From NCBI RefSeq assembly GCF_015350995.1, contig NZ_JADKRW010000008.1, forward strand, positions 62,001 to 126,000: a stretch of DNA of 64,000 nucleotides, in the 5' to 3' direction. This DNA comes from Curtobacterium sp. VKM Ac-1393 (lineage in GTDB: Bacteria > Actinomycetota > Actinomycetes > Actinomycetales > Microbacteriaceae). Below, piece by piece: positions 1-8,351 of the stretch (its first letter is position 1; the number at the start of each line of letters is the position of its first letter). Made by a program: the position numbers and the translations under genes. The notes beneath the pieces were generated by a model. It was given only the letters and a program-made list of their open reading frames with translations, did no database searches and was not told the origin of the DNA.

Positions 1-306
1 GGCACGCTGATCCGTCAGGAGCTCGACCGCGCTGGGTTCGCCGGCACCCAGGTCGGCACCGTCGACCTGTTCCAGGGCCGCGAGGCCGTGGTGTCGATCG
101 TGTCCCTCGCAGCGTCGAGCGCGGCCGACATCCCGCGCGGTCTCGACTTCCTGCTGATGCCGAACCGGCTGAACGTGGCGATCTCGCGGGCGAAGTGGGC
201 GGCGTACCTCGTGCACTCGCCGGCGCTCACCACGGGCTTGCCGCCGTCGATCGCCGGGTTGTCGCTGCTCTCTCGCTTCATCGAGCTCGTCGAGCCCGCT
301 CGCTGA
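1..306 (+). CDS. C-terminal end of a superfamily 1 (DNA2/UvrD-like) helicase, cut by the window edge
   Basis: Frame 1 is open from the first base to a TGA at 304-306 and gives the last 101 residues of a larger protein. The segment TVDLFQGREAVVSIVSLA, followed by FLLMPNRLNVAISRAK, is the typical C-terminal helicase signature of SF1 enzymes: the xVDxFQGxE motif, then the NVAxSRAK arginine-finger motif that closes the ATPase core. Such C-termini occur in AAA_12 helicases, including those fused to RecB-like nucleases. The start, and any fused nuclease domain, lie to the left of the window, so the exact subfamily cannot be assigned. Confidence 0.8.
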   Translation, partial: GTLIRQELDRAGFAGTQVGTVDLFQGREAVVSIVSLAASSAADIPRGLDFLLMPNRLNVAISRAKWAAYLVHSPALTTGLPPSIAGLSLLSRFIELVEPAR

Positions 307-375
307 CGACCGCGCCGGCCGCGCCGGCCGCTCCGCCGCCGCTCGGTGGCGGAGCCCGGCGTGCTGCCAGGCGAG

Positions 376-424
376 TGACGGTCCTGGTTCAGGAAGTCCG
401 GCGATCGTGAACCAGAACCGTCAG
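376..424. repeat. Palindromic intergenic repeat A, copy 1
   Basis: Arms at 378-391 (ACGGTCCTGGTTCA) and 408-421 (TGAACCAGAACCGT) pair with one mismatch around a 16-base loop. Nearly the same element, with the same flanking gtg and cagcg bases, recurs at 13331-13374. It lies in the spacer between the helicase end and the NERD gene. It is either a small mobile palindromic repeat or a transcription terminator. The rest of the 307-504 spacer shows nothing else that I recognise. Confidence 0.7.
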
Positions 425-504
425 CGTGCCAGAGCGCCGAGCCGCACCGCCGCGGCCGTGACGCCAGAACGAGGGCTGGTCCCGACACGTGTCGTCCTGG
501 GACG

Positions 505-1245
505 GTGGACACATGGGGGAGAACACCGCTGTTCTGGGGGCATGACCCGCTTCGTGACGAAGCACGCTCGTGGTTCAAGGGTGCCCTTGGAGAACGGCAG
601 GTCGCTACCCAGCTCGATGCCCTCGGCTCGGAGTTCACGGTGCTGCACGCGGTACCGGTCGGGAAGAGCACGACGGACATCGACCACGTCGTCGTCGGAC
701 CGACCGGGGTGTTCTCGATCAACACGAAGAACCATTCCGGGCAGAAGGTAGGGGTCGGCGGCCGGATGCTGACGGTGAACGGGCAGCGGACACCGCACAT
801 GCATCGCGCTCTTGCCGAAGGCGAGCGAGCGACTCGCCTGTTGTCCGCCGCGGCCCGCGGACCGATCCTGGTGCAGCCCGTCCTGGTCGTCGCGGCGGCG
901 TCGCTGAAGTTCGGCAAGACGGCCCCGGCTGTCGTGACGGTCGATCCGCGTCAGATCGGCGCCTGGATCAGGGATCTGCCACGAGTCCACTCCGACGAAG
1001 CCGTCCGGTTCCTGTCGATGCTGGCCGAGGAGCGTGGGACCTGGCATGTCGAGGCTGTCGTGGTGAACGACACCCTCCGTCACGTCCAGCGGTTCGAACG
1101 GCTCGGACGGGACATCGGTCAGGCCGCAGCACGGAAACGCCTGATGCGGCGCGCCGTCGTGGTCGCTGCGCTGGCACTTCCGGCGGGAGCGTTGCTGGGC
1201 TACTGGTGGGCGATCGCCGGTGCCGCCCTGAGCGCGAGTAGCTGA
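505..1245 (+). CDS. NERD domain protein with a C-terminal membrane segment
   Basis: The 246-residue protein carries a nuclease-related (NERD) domain. It starts with the usual FKGALGERQVATQL entry at about residues 24-37 and continues with the core DIDHVVVGPTGVFSINTKNH at about 58-77, where the conserved Asp and the T-K pair match the family's nuclease-like fold. A basic stretch (RKRLMRRA) near residue 213 is followed by a hydrophobic segment, VVVAALALPAGALLGYWWAIAG, that would anchor the C-terminus in the membrane. I chose the GTG at 505 because the NERD homology begins soon after it. The family is linked to DNA processing, but no function has been shown for this arrangement. Confidence 0.8.
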   Translation: MDTWGRTPLFWGHDPLRDEARSWFKGALGERQVATQLDALGSEFTVLHAVPVGKSTTDIDHVVVGPTGVFSINTKNHSGQKVGVGGRMLTVNGQRTPHMHRALAEGERATRLLSAAARGPILVQPVLVVAAASLKFGKTAPAVVTVDPRQIGAWIRDLPRVHSDEAVRFLSMLAEERGTWHVEAVVVNDTLRHVQRFERLGRDIGQAAARKRLMRRAVVVAALALPAGALLGYWWAIAGAALSASS

Positions 1246-1266
1246 GCAGCGACCGACCTGCCGGCG

Positions 1267-1293
1267 CGCTTGATTGGTATGCCTATTCAAGCG
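1267..1293. terminator. Candidate bidirectional terminator
   Basis: CGCTTGA at 1267-1273 pairs with TCAAGCG at 1287-1293 around an unusually AT-rich loop. It lies between the convergent NERD and SseB-like genes. There is no U-tract, so the role is inferred from position and structure. Confidence 0.4.
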
Positions 1294-1349
1294 TCCACCA
1301 GGTGGTGGCGGCGGCGGCCCGTGCCGTGCCGTGCCCGACGCTGCGCGAG

Positions 1350-1781
1350 TCAGCCGTCGCTGGTCGGGACGCTGCCCTGCACCTGCACCTGCGCCCGCAT
1401 CTGGGCGAGCACGTCGGCGTGCAGGAAGTTCGCCGCCTCGGCACTCGTCGGGTCGACCACGATGCCGAAGTGCTCGGGCAGCGCCGTCACGAGCTCGGAC
1501 ATCGGAACCGGACGTCCTTCGGCGTCGGGCAGGCCGGCGGCGAGCTCGGCCGGGTCGGTGAACACCGGCACGAACGGCTTGTCACGGATCATGACGTGGG
1601 CGACGCTGCCGGCCTCCGGGGTGCCCGCCGGCTTCCAGGGGACCCAGGCCGCGCTGCGGAGGAACCCCGCCGGCGACGCTGCCATCCTCCGTCGCAGTTC
1701 GGCGGCCGCGGTCGGCGGGGTCTTGTCGACGCCTCTGCCGAAGGCGGATCCGTTCGTCTCGTCGTTGCTCACGCCAGCCAT
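1350..1781 (-). CDS. SseB family protein
   Basis: The 143-residue soluble protein contains the SseB-type core: the run KPFVPVFTDPAELAAGLPD at about residues 68-86, then PMSELVTALPEHFGIVVDPTSAEAANF. These proteins have a small alpha/beta fold also found next to type VII secretion and enhanced-serine-sensitivity genes, but their biochemical role is not settled. No signal peptide or membrane segment is visible. The start is the first in-frame ATG; a few residues downstream the sequence becomes polar and family-like. The gene converges with the NERD gene and is separated by only 82 bases from the end of the oppositely placed short-chain dehydrogenase start region. Confidence 0.7.
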   Translation of the reverse strand: MAGVSNDETNGSAFGRGVDKTPPTAAAELRRRMAASPAGFLRSAAWVPWKPAGTPEAGSVAHVMIRDKPFVPVFTDPAELAAGLPDAEGRPVPMSELVTALPEHFGIVVDPTSAEAANFLHADVLAQMRAQVQVQGSVPTSDG

Positions 1782-1876
1782 GCTGTCACGCTGGACGGAC
1801 TCTGCGGGGCCGAACCGCGCCTCCAGGTCGACGCCCAGCGCACGCGGACGTGCGCCGGGTGTCGGAGGTGACGGAC

Positions 1877-2680
1877 TCAGTATGCGGCCGACTGCCCACC
1901 GTCGATCGGGACGACCGTCGCGTTGACGTAGGACGCGTCGTCGGAGAGCAGGAAGGCGACGACCGCGGCGATCTCTGGAGCCTCGCCGTAGCGCTTGGAG
2001 GGGTTGACCTGGATGAACTCCTCGGCGGCCTTGCGGGGGTTCTCCGGGTCGAGCTGCTTCATCGAGTTCTCGACCATCGGGGTCCAGATGGCTCCGGGGG
2101 CGATGGCGTTGATGCGGATGCCGTACCGGCCGTACTCGACGGCGGAGTTGCGGGTCAGCCCGACGACACCGTGCTTGGCCGCGGCGTAGCCGGACTGGTT
2201 GCCGATGCCGCGGATGCCGCCGACGCTGGCGGTGTTCACGACCATGCCGCTGCCCTGCTCGCGCATGACCTTGAGCACCTTCTCGAGCCCGAGGAACACG
2301 CCCCGCAGGTTGATCGAGACGACCCTGTCGAACTCGGCGGCGGTGAACGACTCGGTCGGGTTCTGCTTGCCCTCGATGCCGGCGTTGTTGAAGAAGCCGT
2401 CGATGCGGCCGAAGTGCTCGGTGGTGGCTGCGACGTAGGCGTCGACCTGGGCCTCGTCGGACACGTCGGCGACGGTGGTCAGGACCTGGGCGTCGGGGGT
2501 GGCCTCGAGCACGGCGGCCTTCGATGCCTCGAGTCCCTGCTCGGAGACGTCGACGAGGGAGAGTGCGGCGCCCTCGGCGGCCAGGCGGACGGCAGTCGCG
2601 CGGCCGAGGCCGGAGCCGCCGCCGGTGATGAGGACGACGCGGTCGGTGAAGCGGGACGTGACGGAGTGGGTTTCGGGCAT
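1877..2680 (-). CDS. Short-chain dehydrogenase/reductase (SDR), classical type
   Basis: A 267-residue NAD(P)-dependent oxidoreductase with every classical SDR landmark: the cofactor loop TGGGSGLG at residues 19-26, NNAG at 98-101, Ser152, and the YxxxK pair Tyr165/Lys169. The terminal GGQSAAY fits the glucose-1-dehydrogenase/3-oxoacyl reductase branch. Asp44 after the second beta strand (LVDVS) suggests NAD rather than NADP preference. The start at 2680 is set by a strong AGGAGG upstream (within 2684-2695); the frame stays open further out but without homology. The substrate cannot be read from sequence. Confidence 0.9.
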   Translation of the reverse strand: MPETHSVTSRFTDRVVLITGGGSGLGRATAVRLAAEGAALSLVDVSEQGLEASKAAVLEATPDAQVLTTVADVSDEAQVDAYVAATTEHFGRIDGFFNNAGIEGKQNPTESFTAAEFDRVVSINLRGVFLGLEKVLKVMREQGSGMVVNTASVGGIRGIGNQSGYAAAKHGVVGLTRNSAVEYGRYGIRINAIAPGAIWTPMVENSMKQLDPENPRKAAEEFIQVNPSKRYGEAPEIAAVVAFLLSDDASYVNATVVPIDGGQSAAY

Positions 2681-2824
2681 GTGGAGGCCTCCTGAGGTCT
2701 TCGACGGTGAAGGGCTCGGGGTCAGCGCGGCGCTCGTGGTGCGGCGCTGGGCAGCGAGTCCGAACGATGCGTTCGCATCGACACCCAATAGGCTACACCT
2801 GTTGCTTAGCGAAGCGTGCTCCGG

Positions 2825-3604
2825 TCAGCAGGCGCTCAGGATCCGCTCCATCGCGTCCCGTTCCGCCGGCGCGACCCACAGCCGGTACTTCGTCTTCACC
2901 GTGATCTGGTGCTCGACGTAGGTGCAGCGGAACGCCGTGTTCGCTGGCAGCCAGGTCGCGGCGTCACCCGAGCGCTTCTGCGAGTTCGACCGGCCGTCGA
3001 CCGCGAACAGGTTCGACGGGTCGTTCGCCAACGCCTCGCGCTCGGACTGGCTCAGCTGCTGGGCGCCGGTGCGCCAGGCGTTCTCGAGCGCGACGACGTG
3101 GTCGATCTGCACGAGGGTCGAGGTCGTGTTGCCCCGCACGAAGTCGATCGTCGCCCCGGTGTACGGCGACACGAGCGTGCCCGTCATCACCTTGCACGAC
3201 CCCTGGCGCACGATGTCGCTCAGATCCCGGGCGAGCACGTCGTTCCGGGTGTCGCAGTCGTTGTGGTCGACGTCGATCCACGCGCTGCCGAACTCGCCGG
3301 TGCGGTCGTACCCGGTGCCGGCGGCCTTGCCCTTGACGGGCAGCGTGGCCAGGAGCGCGCGGGCGTCCGCAGCGTCGGCGTCGGTCGACGTGCTGACGGT
3401 CGGACTGGAGGCCCGGCTCGGCTCCGGCGCGTCGCTCTCGGTGCCGATCGTGGTCGTGGCGACCGCCGTGGGCCCGGCGGCCGCGTCGGCGTCCGGTCCG
3501 AGGACGCCGCCGGCGTCGAGCGCGTAGCCGCCGACCGCGAGGGCCAGGACGACGAGGACAGAGGTGAGGCTGATGCGGGTGCGGCGGCGTCGGCGGGACG
3601 TCAT
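2825..3604 (-). CDS. Secreted or membrane-tethered HNH endonuclease family protein (DUF1524/GmrSD-C type)
   Basis: The 259-residue protein starts MTSRRRRRTR followed by a hydrophobic segment, SLTSVLVVLALAVGGYA, which is a signal peptide or anchor. A Ser/Thr/Asp-rich spacer reaches about residue 85. The mature domain has GYDRTGEFGSAWIDVDHNDCDTR, then IDHVVALENAW, where His of DHVV is the expected general base, and then the asparagine-rich end NLFAVDGRSNSQKRSGDA. This is the secreted actinobacterial HNH family related to the C-terminal domain of GmrSD. It probably cleaves extracellular nucleic acid; that role is inferred from the family. Confidence 0.85.
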   Translation of the reverse strand: MTSRRRRRTRISLTSVLVVLALAVGGYALDAGGVLGPDADAAAGPTAVATTTIGTESDAPEPSRASSPTVSTSTDADAADARALLATLPVKGKAAGTGYDRTGEFGSAWIDVDHNDCDTRNDVLARDLSDIVRQGSCKVMTGTLVSPYTGATIDFVRGNTTSTLVQIDHVVALENAWRTGAQQLSQSEREALANDPSNLFAVDGRSNSQKRSGDAATWLPANTAFRCTYVEHQITVKTKYRLWVAPAERDAMERILSAC

Positions 3605-3761
3605 GGGTGCGTGGGACTCCTGGTGGTGCGGCAGTGCGGTGGTGCGGCGCCCGGGTGGCCCGGACGATGGTGCCGGAGACCGATGATGCCGCAGACCTCG
3701 GACATCGGCGCAGACCGCCACGCTCTGAACGGTCGGACGCCGACGGCGTAGACAGGTCCGC

Positions 3762-4541
3762 ATGACCGATTACGCGAATCCGTCCGTGTCCGTCACCGGT
3801 GGGCCGATGCCGCTCCTGGGCTTCGGCACCTGGCAGATCCCCGACGGCGAGGCACCCGCTGCCGTCGGCGAAGCACTGGCGGCCGGGTACCGCCACATCG
3901 ACACCGCCACCGGCTACAGCAACCAGCGCGGTGTCGGCAAGGCCCTCGCCGGCTCCGGCCTGGCGCGCGACGACGTGTTCGTCACGACGAAGCTCCCGCC
4001 GGACAACGCCGACCGGGTGCGCGAGACGATCGAGGAGAGCCTGGACCAGCTCGGGCTCGACCACCTCGACCTGTGGCTCGTGCACTGGCCGCCGAACGGC
4101 GAGGCACGTCCCGACGTGTGGGAGCAGGTCGTCCAGGCGCAGGCCGACGGGCTCACCCGCGCCGTGGGCGTGAGCAACTACTCGCTCGCCCAGATCGACG
4201 AGCTCGTCACCGCGACCGACACCACTCCCGCCGTGAACCAGATCAAGTGGAGCCCGGTCGAGTACGACCAGACGATCGCGGACGGGCTGGCCGAGCGCGG
4301 CGTCGTCCTCGAGGGGTACAGCCCCTTCAAGGCGAGCAACCTGCAGGACCCGACGCTCCTCGACATCGCGACCGCACACGACGCCGACAGCGCCCAGGTC
4401 ATCGTCGCCTGGCACGTCGCACACGGCTTCGTCGTGATCCCGAAGTCGTCGAACCCGGAGCGCATCCGGTCGAACGCCGCCGGTGCCCGCATCGAGCTGT
4501 CGGCGGACGAGGTTACGGCGATCGACGCGCTCGCCCGCTGA
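3762..4541 (+). CDS. Aldo/keto reductase, 2,5-diketo-D-gluconate reductase branch
   Basis: The 259-residue single-domain NADPH-dependent carbonyl reductase has the aldo/keto reductase catalytic tetrad in order: Asp47 and Tyr52 (GYRHIDTATGYSN), Lys77 (VFVTTKLPP) and His108 (LWLVHWPP). The cofactor-binding C-terminus has IPKSSNPERIRSN. Length and motifs match the prokaryotic AKR5 group. It stands alone, divergent from the HNH gene and convergent with the SNF2 helicase gene. The physiological substrate is unknown. Confidence 0.9.
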   Translation: MTDYANPSVSVTGGPMPLLGFGTWQIPDGEAPAAVGEALAAGYRHIDTATGYSNQRGVGKALAGSGLARDDVFVTTKLPPDNADRVRETIEESLDQLGLDHLDLWLVHWPPNGEARPDVWEQVVQAQADGLTRAVGVSNYSLAQIDELVTATDTTPAVNQIKWSPVEYDQTIADGLAERGVVLEGYSPFKASNLQDPTLLDIATAHDADSAQVIVAWHVAHGFVVIPKSSNPERIRSNAAGARIELSADEVTAIDALAR

Positions 4542-4560
4542 CGCCCGTGATCGTGATCAC

Positions 4561-4619
4561 GCTCGCCTGACCCGCAGCGCACGCCGTACTCCGCGTGCGC
4601 ACCGCGGCGTCAGGCGAGC
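4561..4619. terminator. Long hairpin between convergent genes
   Basis: GCTCGCCTGAC (4561-4571) pairs with GTCAGGCGAGC (4609-4619). A second perfect inner stem, GCGCACGC/GCGTGCGC, sits inside it. The right arm overlaps the stop codon of the helicase gene, so the hairpin would end transcription from both sides. There is no U-tract. Confidence 0.65.
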
Positions 4620-7600
4620 AACGAGCGGATGTCGTCGGCGGTCAGGTCGTCGGCGAACAGGGCGTCGTCGTCGATCATCGTGGCGAACAGCTCGGCCTTG
4701 CGGGCGGCGAGGGCCAGGACCTTCTCCTCGATGGTGTCCTCGGCGATGAACCGCTGCACGCTGACCGAACGGGTCTGCCCGATGCGGTGGGTCCGGTCGA
4801 CGGCCTGCGACTCGGCGGCGGGGTTCCACCACGGGTCGAGCACGAACACGGTGTCCGCCTCGGTCAGGGTCAGCCCGAACCCGCCGGCCTTCAGCGAGAT
4901 GAGGAACGCCGGCGCGGTGCCCTGCCGGAAGCGCTCGATCACCTGTGGGCGCTTGCGCGTCGACCCGTCGAGGTACTCGTAGCCGACGCCCCGCTCGTCC
5001 AGGGCATCGGAGACCATCCGCAGGAACGACGTGAACTGACTGAACACCAGGGCGCGTCGGCCCTCCGCCGCGAGCTGTTCGAGTTCGTCGAGCAGCAGGT
5101 CGAGCTTCGCCGAGGGGATCGGCGACGACGGCGAGCCGGCCGGACCCGACGAAGCAGACCCGACAGACACCAGCGCCGGTGACAGCGCGAGCATCCGCAG
5201 CAGCGTCAACGACCGGAACACGATCATGCGGTTCTTCGACAGGTTGTCGATCAGGTCGAGGACCTTGAGGCGCTCCCGGTTGAGCGTGCGCTCGTACAGC
5301 TCGCGGTGCGCGGGGTCGAGCGTGACGCGGACGACCTGCTCCTGCTTCGGGGGCAGGTCGGCGGCGACGGCCTGCTTCGTGCGTCGGAGCATGAGCGGAC
5401 GGATCCGACGCCGGAGCTTCGCGGTGAGCTGCTGACGGGCCTCACCCCGCAGGTCGGGGGAGGCGAGCGGCTTCACGTAGTCGTCGCCGAACCGGGTCCA
5501 GGTGGACAGCAGTCCGGGCGCGACGATGTGGAACAGCGCCCAGAGGTCGGTCAGTCCGTTCTCGAGCGGGGTGCCGGTGATCGCGAACTTCACCGGTGCC
5601 TGCAGCTCGGACGCCACCCGGTGGGTCTGCGACTGCGGGTTCTTCACGAACTGCGCCTCGTCGAGCACGAGTGCCGACCACGGCAGGTCGGTCCACGCCT
5701 GCGAGTCGAGCCGGAGCAGCGCGTACGAGGTGACGACAACGTCGGCCTGTGAGGCCGTGCGGGCGACGAGGCCGGGGTCCTTCAAGGACGTCGAGGTGAC
5801 GGCGGCCACCCGGAGCGACGGGGTGAACTTTGCCGCCTCGGCCACCCAGTTGCCGACGACCGAGGTCGGCGCGACGACGAGGAACGGCGGCGCGTCGGGG
5901 TCGGCTGCACGGCGGGCGGCCACCATCGCGAGGACCTGCAGGGTCTTGCCGAGCCCCATGTCGTCGGCGAGCACCCCGCCGATGCCGTGCGACGCCAGGA
6001 ACGACAGCCACGCGTACCCGGCGTGCTGGTACGGCCGCAGCTCGGCGTGCACTGTCTCCGGCACCGGGACGTCGCCCGGGGGAGTCGCCCCCATCAGCGC
6101 CGCGGTGATCGCCTGCCAGCGTTCGTCGTGCGAGGTCTCGTCGGCGATCAGGTCGAACTCGGTCCACAGTCCGGCCTGCAGCGGCGTCACCTGGATCGGC
6201 TGGTCCGGCTCCCACTCGTCGAGCTCGCGGGCCTCGTCGATGAGCTCCTTGAGCCGGTCGAACGCGGGATCGGCGAGCGACAGGTACGAGTTGTCGATGA
6301 GCTTCAGGCGTCGCTGCCGGCCGGCCAGCGCCGTGAGCAGGGGCGTGAACGGGATCTGCTTGCCGTTCACACTCACGATGATGCCGAGGTCGAACCAGTC
6401 GTGCTTGTCCGACGGCATCGTCGTCACGCGGATGTGCGGCCGCCCGCTGAGCCGCTCGTAGTCGAGGCGCTCGCCCTGCACCACCGTGCGGACGCCGAGC
6501 GCTGGCAGCTCGGGCAGGAACTCGTTCGCGAACACCGCGACGTCGGCCCCGTCGATGGTGCCATCCTGGAACCAGTCCAGTCCGCCACCGGGCCCGGCAG
6601 GGCGGACGGGAGGCTCGCCCGACGTCGCGTCGGCGGCTCGCGCTGTCGACGTGGCGGGTTCCAGGGCCGCGGGCGCGTCGGCGGTCGCCGCCTCGGTGCC
6701 GGCTGGATCGTCCGCGGCGCGCAGCCCGGACAGGTCGGGGAGCGGGCCATGCAGCGAGACCGGGTCCTTGCGGCCGTCGACGTGCCAGCGCCAGTGCAGG
6801 TGCACCCGGTCGTCGGTGCGGGGCGCGCGGGCCGGCTCGAACGTCGCGGTGAGCACGAGCTCGGGCGGGGTGCGCTCGGGCAGTTCGACCGACCCGTCGG
6901 AGCTGACGAGCCCGAGGGCGCCGCGCAGCCGCAGTGACCAGTCGGCCAGGAACTCGTCGACCTCGGCCGTCGGCACGGTGATCCGAGTGCCCTCGAGGAG
7001 CATGCGGCGCTGGTCCTCGGGCACGGGCGCCGGGGTCGGTGCGAGCCCGACCATGAACTCCGGGCTCTCGCGGAACACGTACACGCCGTGGTCGCCGACC
7101 ATCCGCGCAGCACCGGGGACGACGGGCCGGCCGTCGAGCACCACGCTCGCGCCGATCACCACGGCGTCGTCGTGCCGGGCGACGTCGAGCAGCACCTGGG
7201 CCTGTTCGCCGAGGATCGCCCCGCCCTCGCGCTTGCCGGTCACGAAGGCGATGTCGAGCCCTGCCGCCTGCCGGAGCAACGGCCAGAGCAGCGGGCTGCG
7301 GAAGTCGTCGAGGTGCAGCCAGTCGCTCTCACCGGGCAGCCCCGCGAGCTGGCCCGCACGGTGCAGGGCTGCGAGCTGCATGAACCACCCGTGCTGCTCG
7401 GCGCCGAGGCCCAGTCGGTTCTGCGAGTAGGGGAGCGTGCCCCAGGTCAGCTGCCCGCGTACCCAGTTGCCGGCGTCGCTCCGGGTCACGGGACGGACGC
7501 CGAGCCGCACGCTGCGGGACGGCGCCGGCAGGGACCGGCCGGCGGCGCGGGCACGAGCCGCGAGGGCCGCGGGGACCGCGTCACGCAACTCGAACTGCAG

Positions 7601-8011
7601 ACCCATCCGCGTGCCCTGCGGGGCGACCGCCTGCTCGTCGTCACCGGCGAGGCGGGCGAGGTCGTGCCTCCAGTCCGAGGGCGGCGGAGCCGGCGCGTCC
7701 GGACGCGGGCCGGCGTTGGCGGCGAGGGCACGCGCGTTGATGGTGAGCAGCGCGGCGGCGACGTGCTTGCAATCGCCGCCCAGGGGACAGCTGCACGTGC
7801 TGCGGACCGGGCGGATGAAGTCGCCGCGGGCCATGGTCATGTCGATGCGGCACTCGTAGGGGTCGTCGGCGGTGCCGGAGACGGTCGCCGTGACGGTGCC
7901 GTCGTCGGCGTTCCAGACGGCGTCGTCCACCAAACCGGCGCGCACGACGTCGCGTGCGCGACCGAAGGTCTGCGGCCCGACGAAACGGATGACGTCGACG
8001 GCGTCGATCAT
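4610..8011 (-). CDS. SNF2-family DNA helicase/translocase with N-terminal SWIM zinc finger
   Basis: A large ATPase of about 1,133 residues. Near the N-terminus CSCPLGGDCKH (about residues 73-83) is a complete SWIM zinc finger. A long actinobacterial middle region follows, then the two RecA-like lobes. Walker A is DDMGLGKT at about 684, the Walker B box DEAQ is at about 782 and the C-terminal lobe ends with motif VI (QAVDRTHRIGQTR) near 1072. Proteins of this layout remodel or translocate on DNA in repair or transcription recycling (HepA/RapA relatives). The start is uncertain: ATG at 8011 or an in-frame GTG 15 bases upstream, neither with a clear ribosome binding site. Confidence 0.93.
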   Translation of the reverse strand: MIDAVDVIRFVGPQTFGRARDVVRAGLVDDAVWNADDGTVTATVSGTADDPYECRIDMTMARGDFIRPVRSTCSCPLGGDCKHVAAALLTINARALAANAGPRPDAPAPPPSDWRHDLARLAGDDEQAVAPQGTRMGLQFELRDAVPAALAARARAAGRSLPAPSRSVRLGVRPVTRSDAGNWVRGQLTWGTLPYSQNRLGLGAEQHGWFMQLAALHRAGQLAGLPGESDWLHLDDFRSPLLWPLLRQAAGLDIAFVTGKREGGAILGEQAQVLLDVARHDDAVVIGASVVLDGRPVVPGAARMVGDHGVYVFRESPEFMVGLAPTPAPVPEDQRRMLLEGTRITVPTAEVDEFLADWSLRLRGALGLVSSDGSVELPERTPPELVLTATFEPARAPRTDDRVHLHWRWHVDGRKDPVSLHGPLPDLSGLRAADDPAGTEAATADAPAALEPATSTARAADATSGEPPVRPAGPGGGLDWFQDGTIDGADVAVFANEFLPELPALGVRTVVQGERLDYERLSGRPHIRVTTMPSDKHDWFDLGIIVSVNGKQIPFTPLLTALAGRQRRLKLIDNSYLSLADPAFDRLKELIDEARELDEWEPDQPIQVTPLQAGLWTEFDLIADETSHDERWQAITAALMGATPPGDVPVPETVHAELRPYQHAGYAWLSFLASHGIGGVLADDMGLGKTLQVLAMVAARRAADPDAPPFLVVAPTSVVGNWVAEAAKFTPSLRVAAVTSTSLKDPGLVARTASQADVVVTSYALLRLDSQAWTDLPWSALVLDEAQFVKNPQSQTHRVASELQAPVKFAITGTPLENGLTDLWALFHIVAPGLLSTWTRFGDDYVKPLASPDLRGEARQQLTAKLRRRIRPLMLRRTKQAVAADLPPKQEQVVRVTLDPAHRELYERTLNRERLKVLDLIDNLSKNRMIVFRSLTLLRMLALSPALVSVGSASSGPAGSPSSPIPSAKLDLLLDELEQLAAEGRRALVFSQFTSFLRMVSDALDERGVGYEYLDGSTRKRPQVIERFRQGTAPAFLISLKAGGFGLTLTEADTVFVLDPWWNPAAESQAVDRTHRIGQTRSVSVQRFIAEDTIEEKVLALAARKAELFATMIDDDALFADDLTADDIRSLLA

Positions 8012-8153
8012 CGGGGCTGCTGGCACGGGTCAATCGTGCCAGGTGCCACCGACGCTCGCTGCCGCTGGCCCGGACGGCTCACATCGGACAGGGCTACCGT
8101 CTGCGTGGACGGGCGACGACTGCTCGCCGCTCTCCACTCGATTGGACACGCTC

Positions 8154-8351
8154 ATGCCGGACCGCTTGCGGTGGGTGCACGATTCTGCAGACCACTGGAA
8201 CGTGTGGCTCGGCTCCGAGGTCGTCTGCGACGTCACCCGGACGGACCAGTTCACGGTGGACTCGCCGGACCACACGATCAACGGGGCGCACTCGTCGCTC
8301 GAGAGCGCTGCGGCGCAGGTGCAGGGCTGGGTGCGCTGGAGCGGACGCTAG
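8154..8351 (+). CDS. Small hypothetical protein, 65 residues
   Basis: An ATG at 8154 opens a 65-codon frame giving a compact, tryptophan-rich polar protein (MPDRLRWVHDSADHWNVWLG...WVRWSGR). It has no membrane segment and I recognise no domain. Its stop overlaps the stop of the convergent permease gene by four bases. The composition looks protein-like, unlike the Arg/Ala/Pro-rich shadows around it, so I call it a probable gene without a function. Confidence 0.5.
   Translation: MPDRLRWVHDSADHWNVWLGSEVVCDVTRTDQFTVDSPDHTINGAHSSLESAAAQVQGWVRWSGR

Noticed and set aside
505-1245. NERD protein next to a helicase fragment as an anti-phage defence island
   Set aside because: Only a helicase C-terminus and one NERD protein are visible, with ordinary metabolic genes beyond. 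The missing left side would have to be seen.
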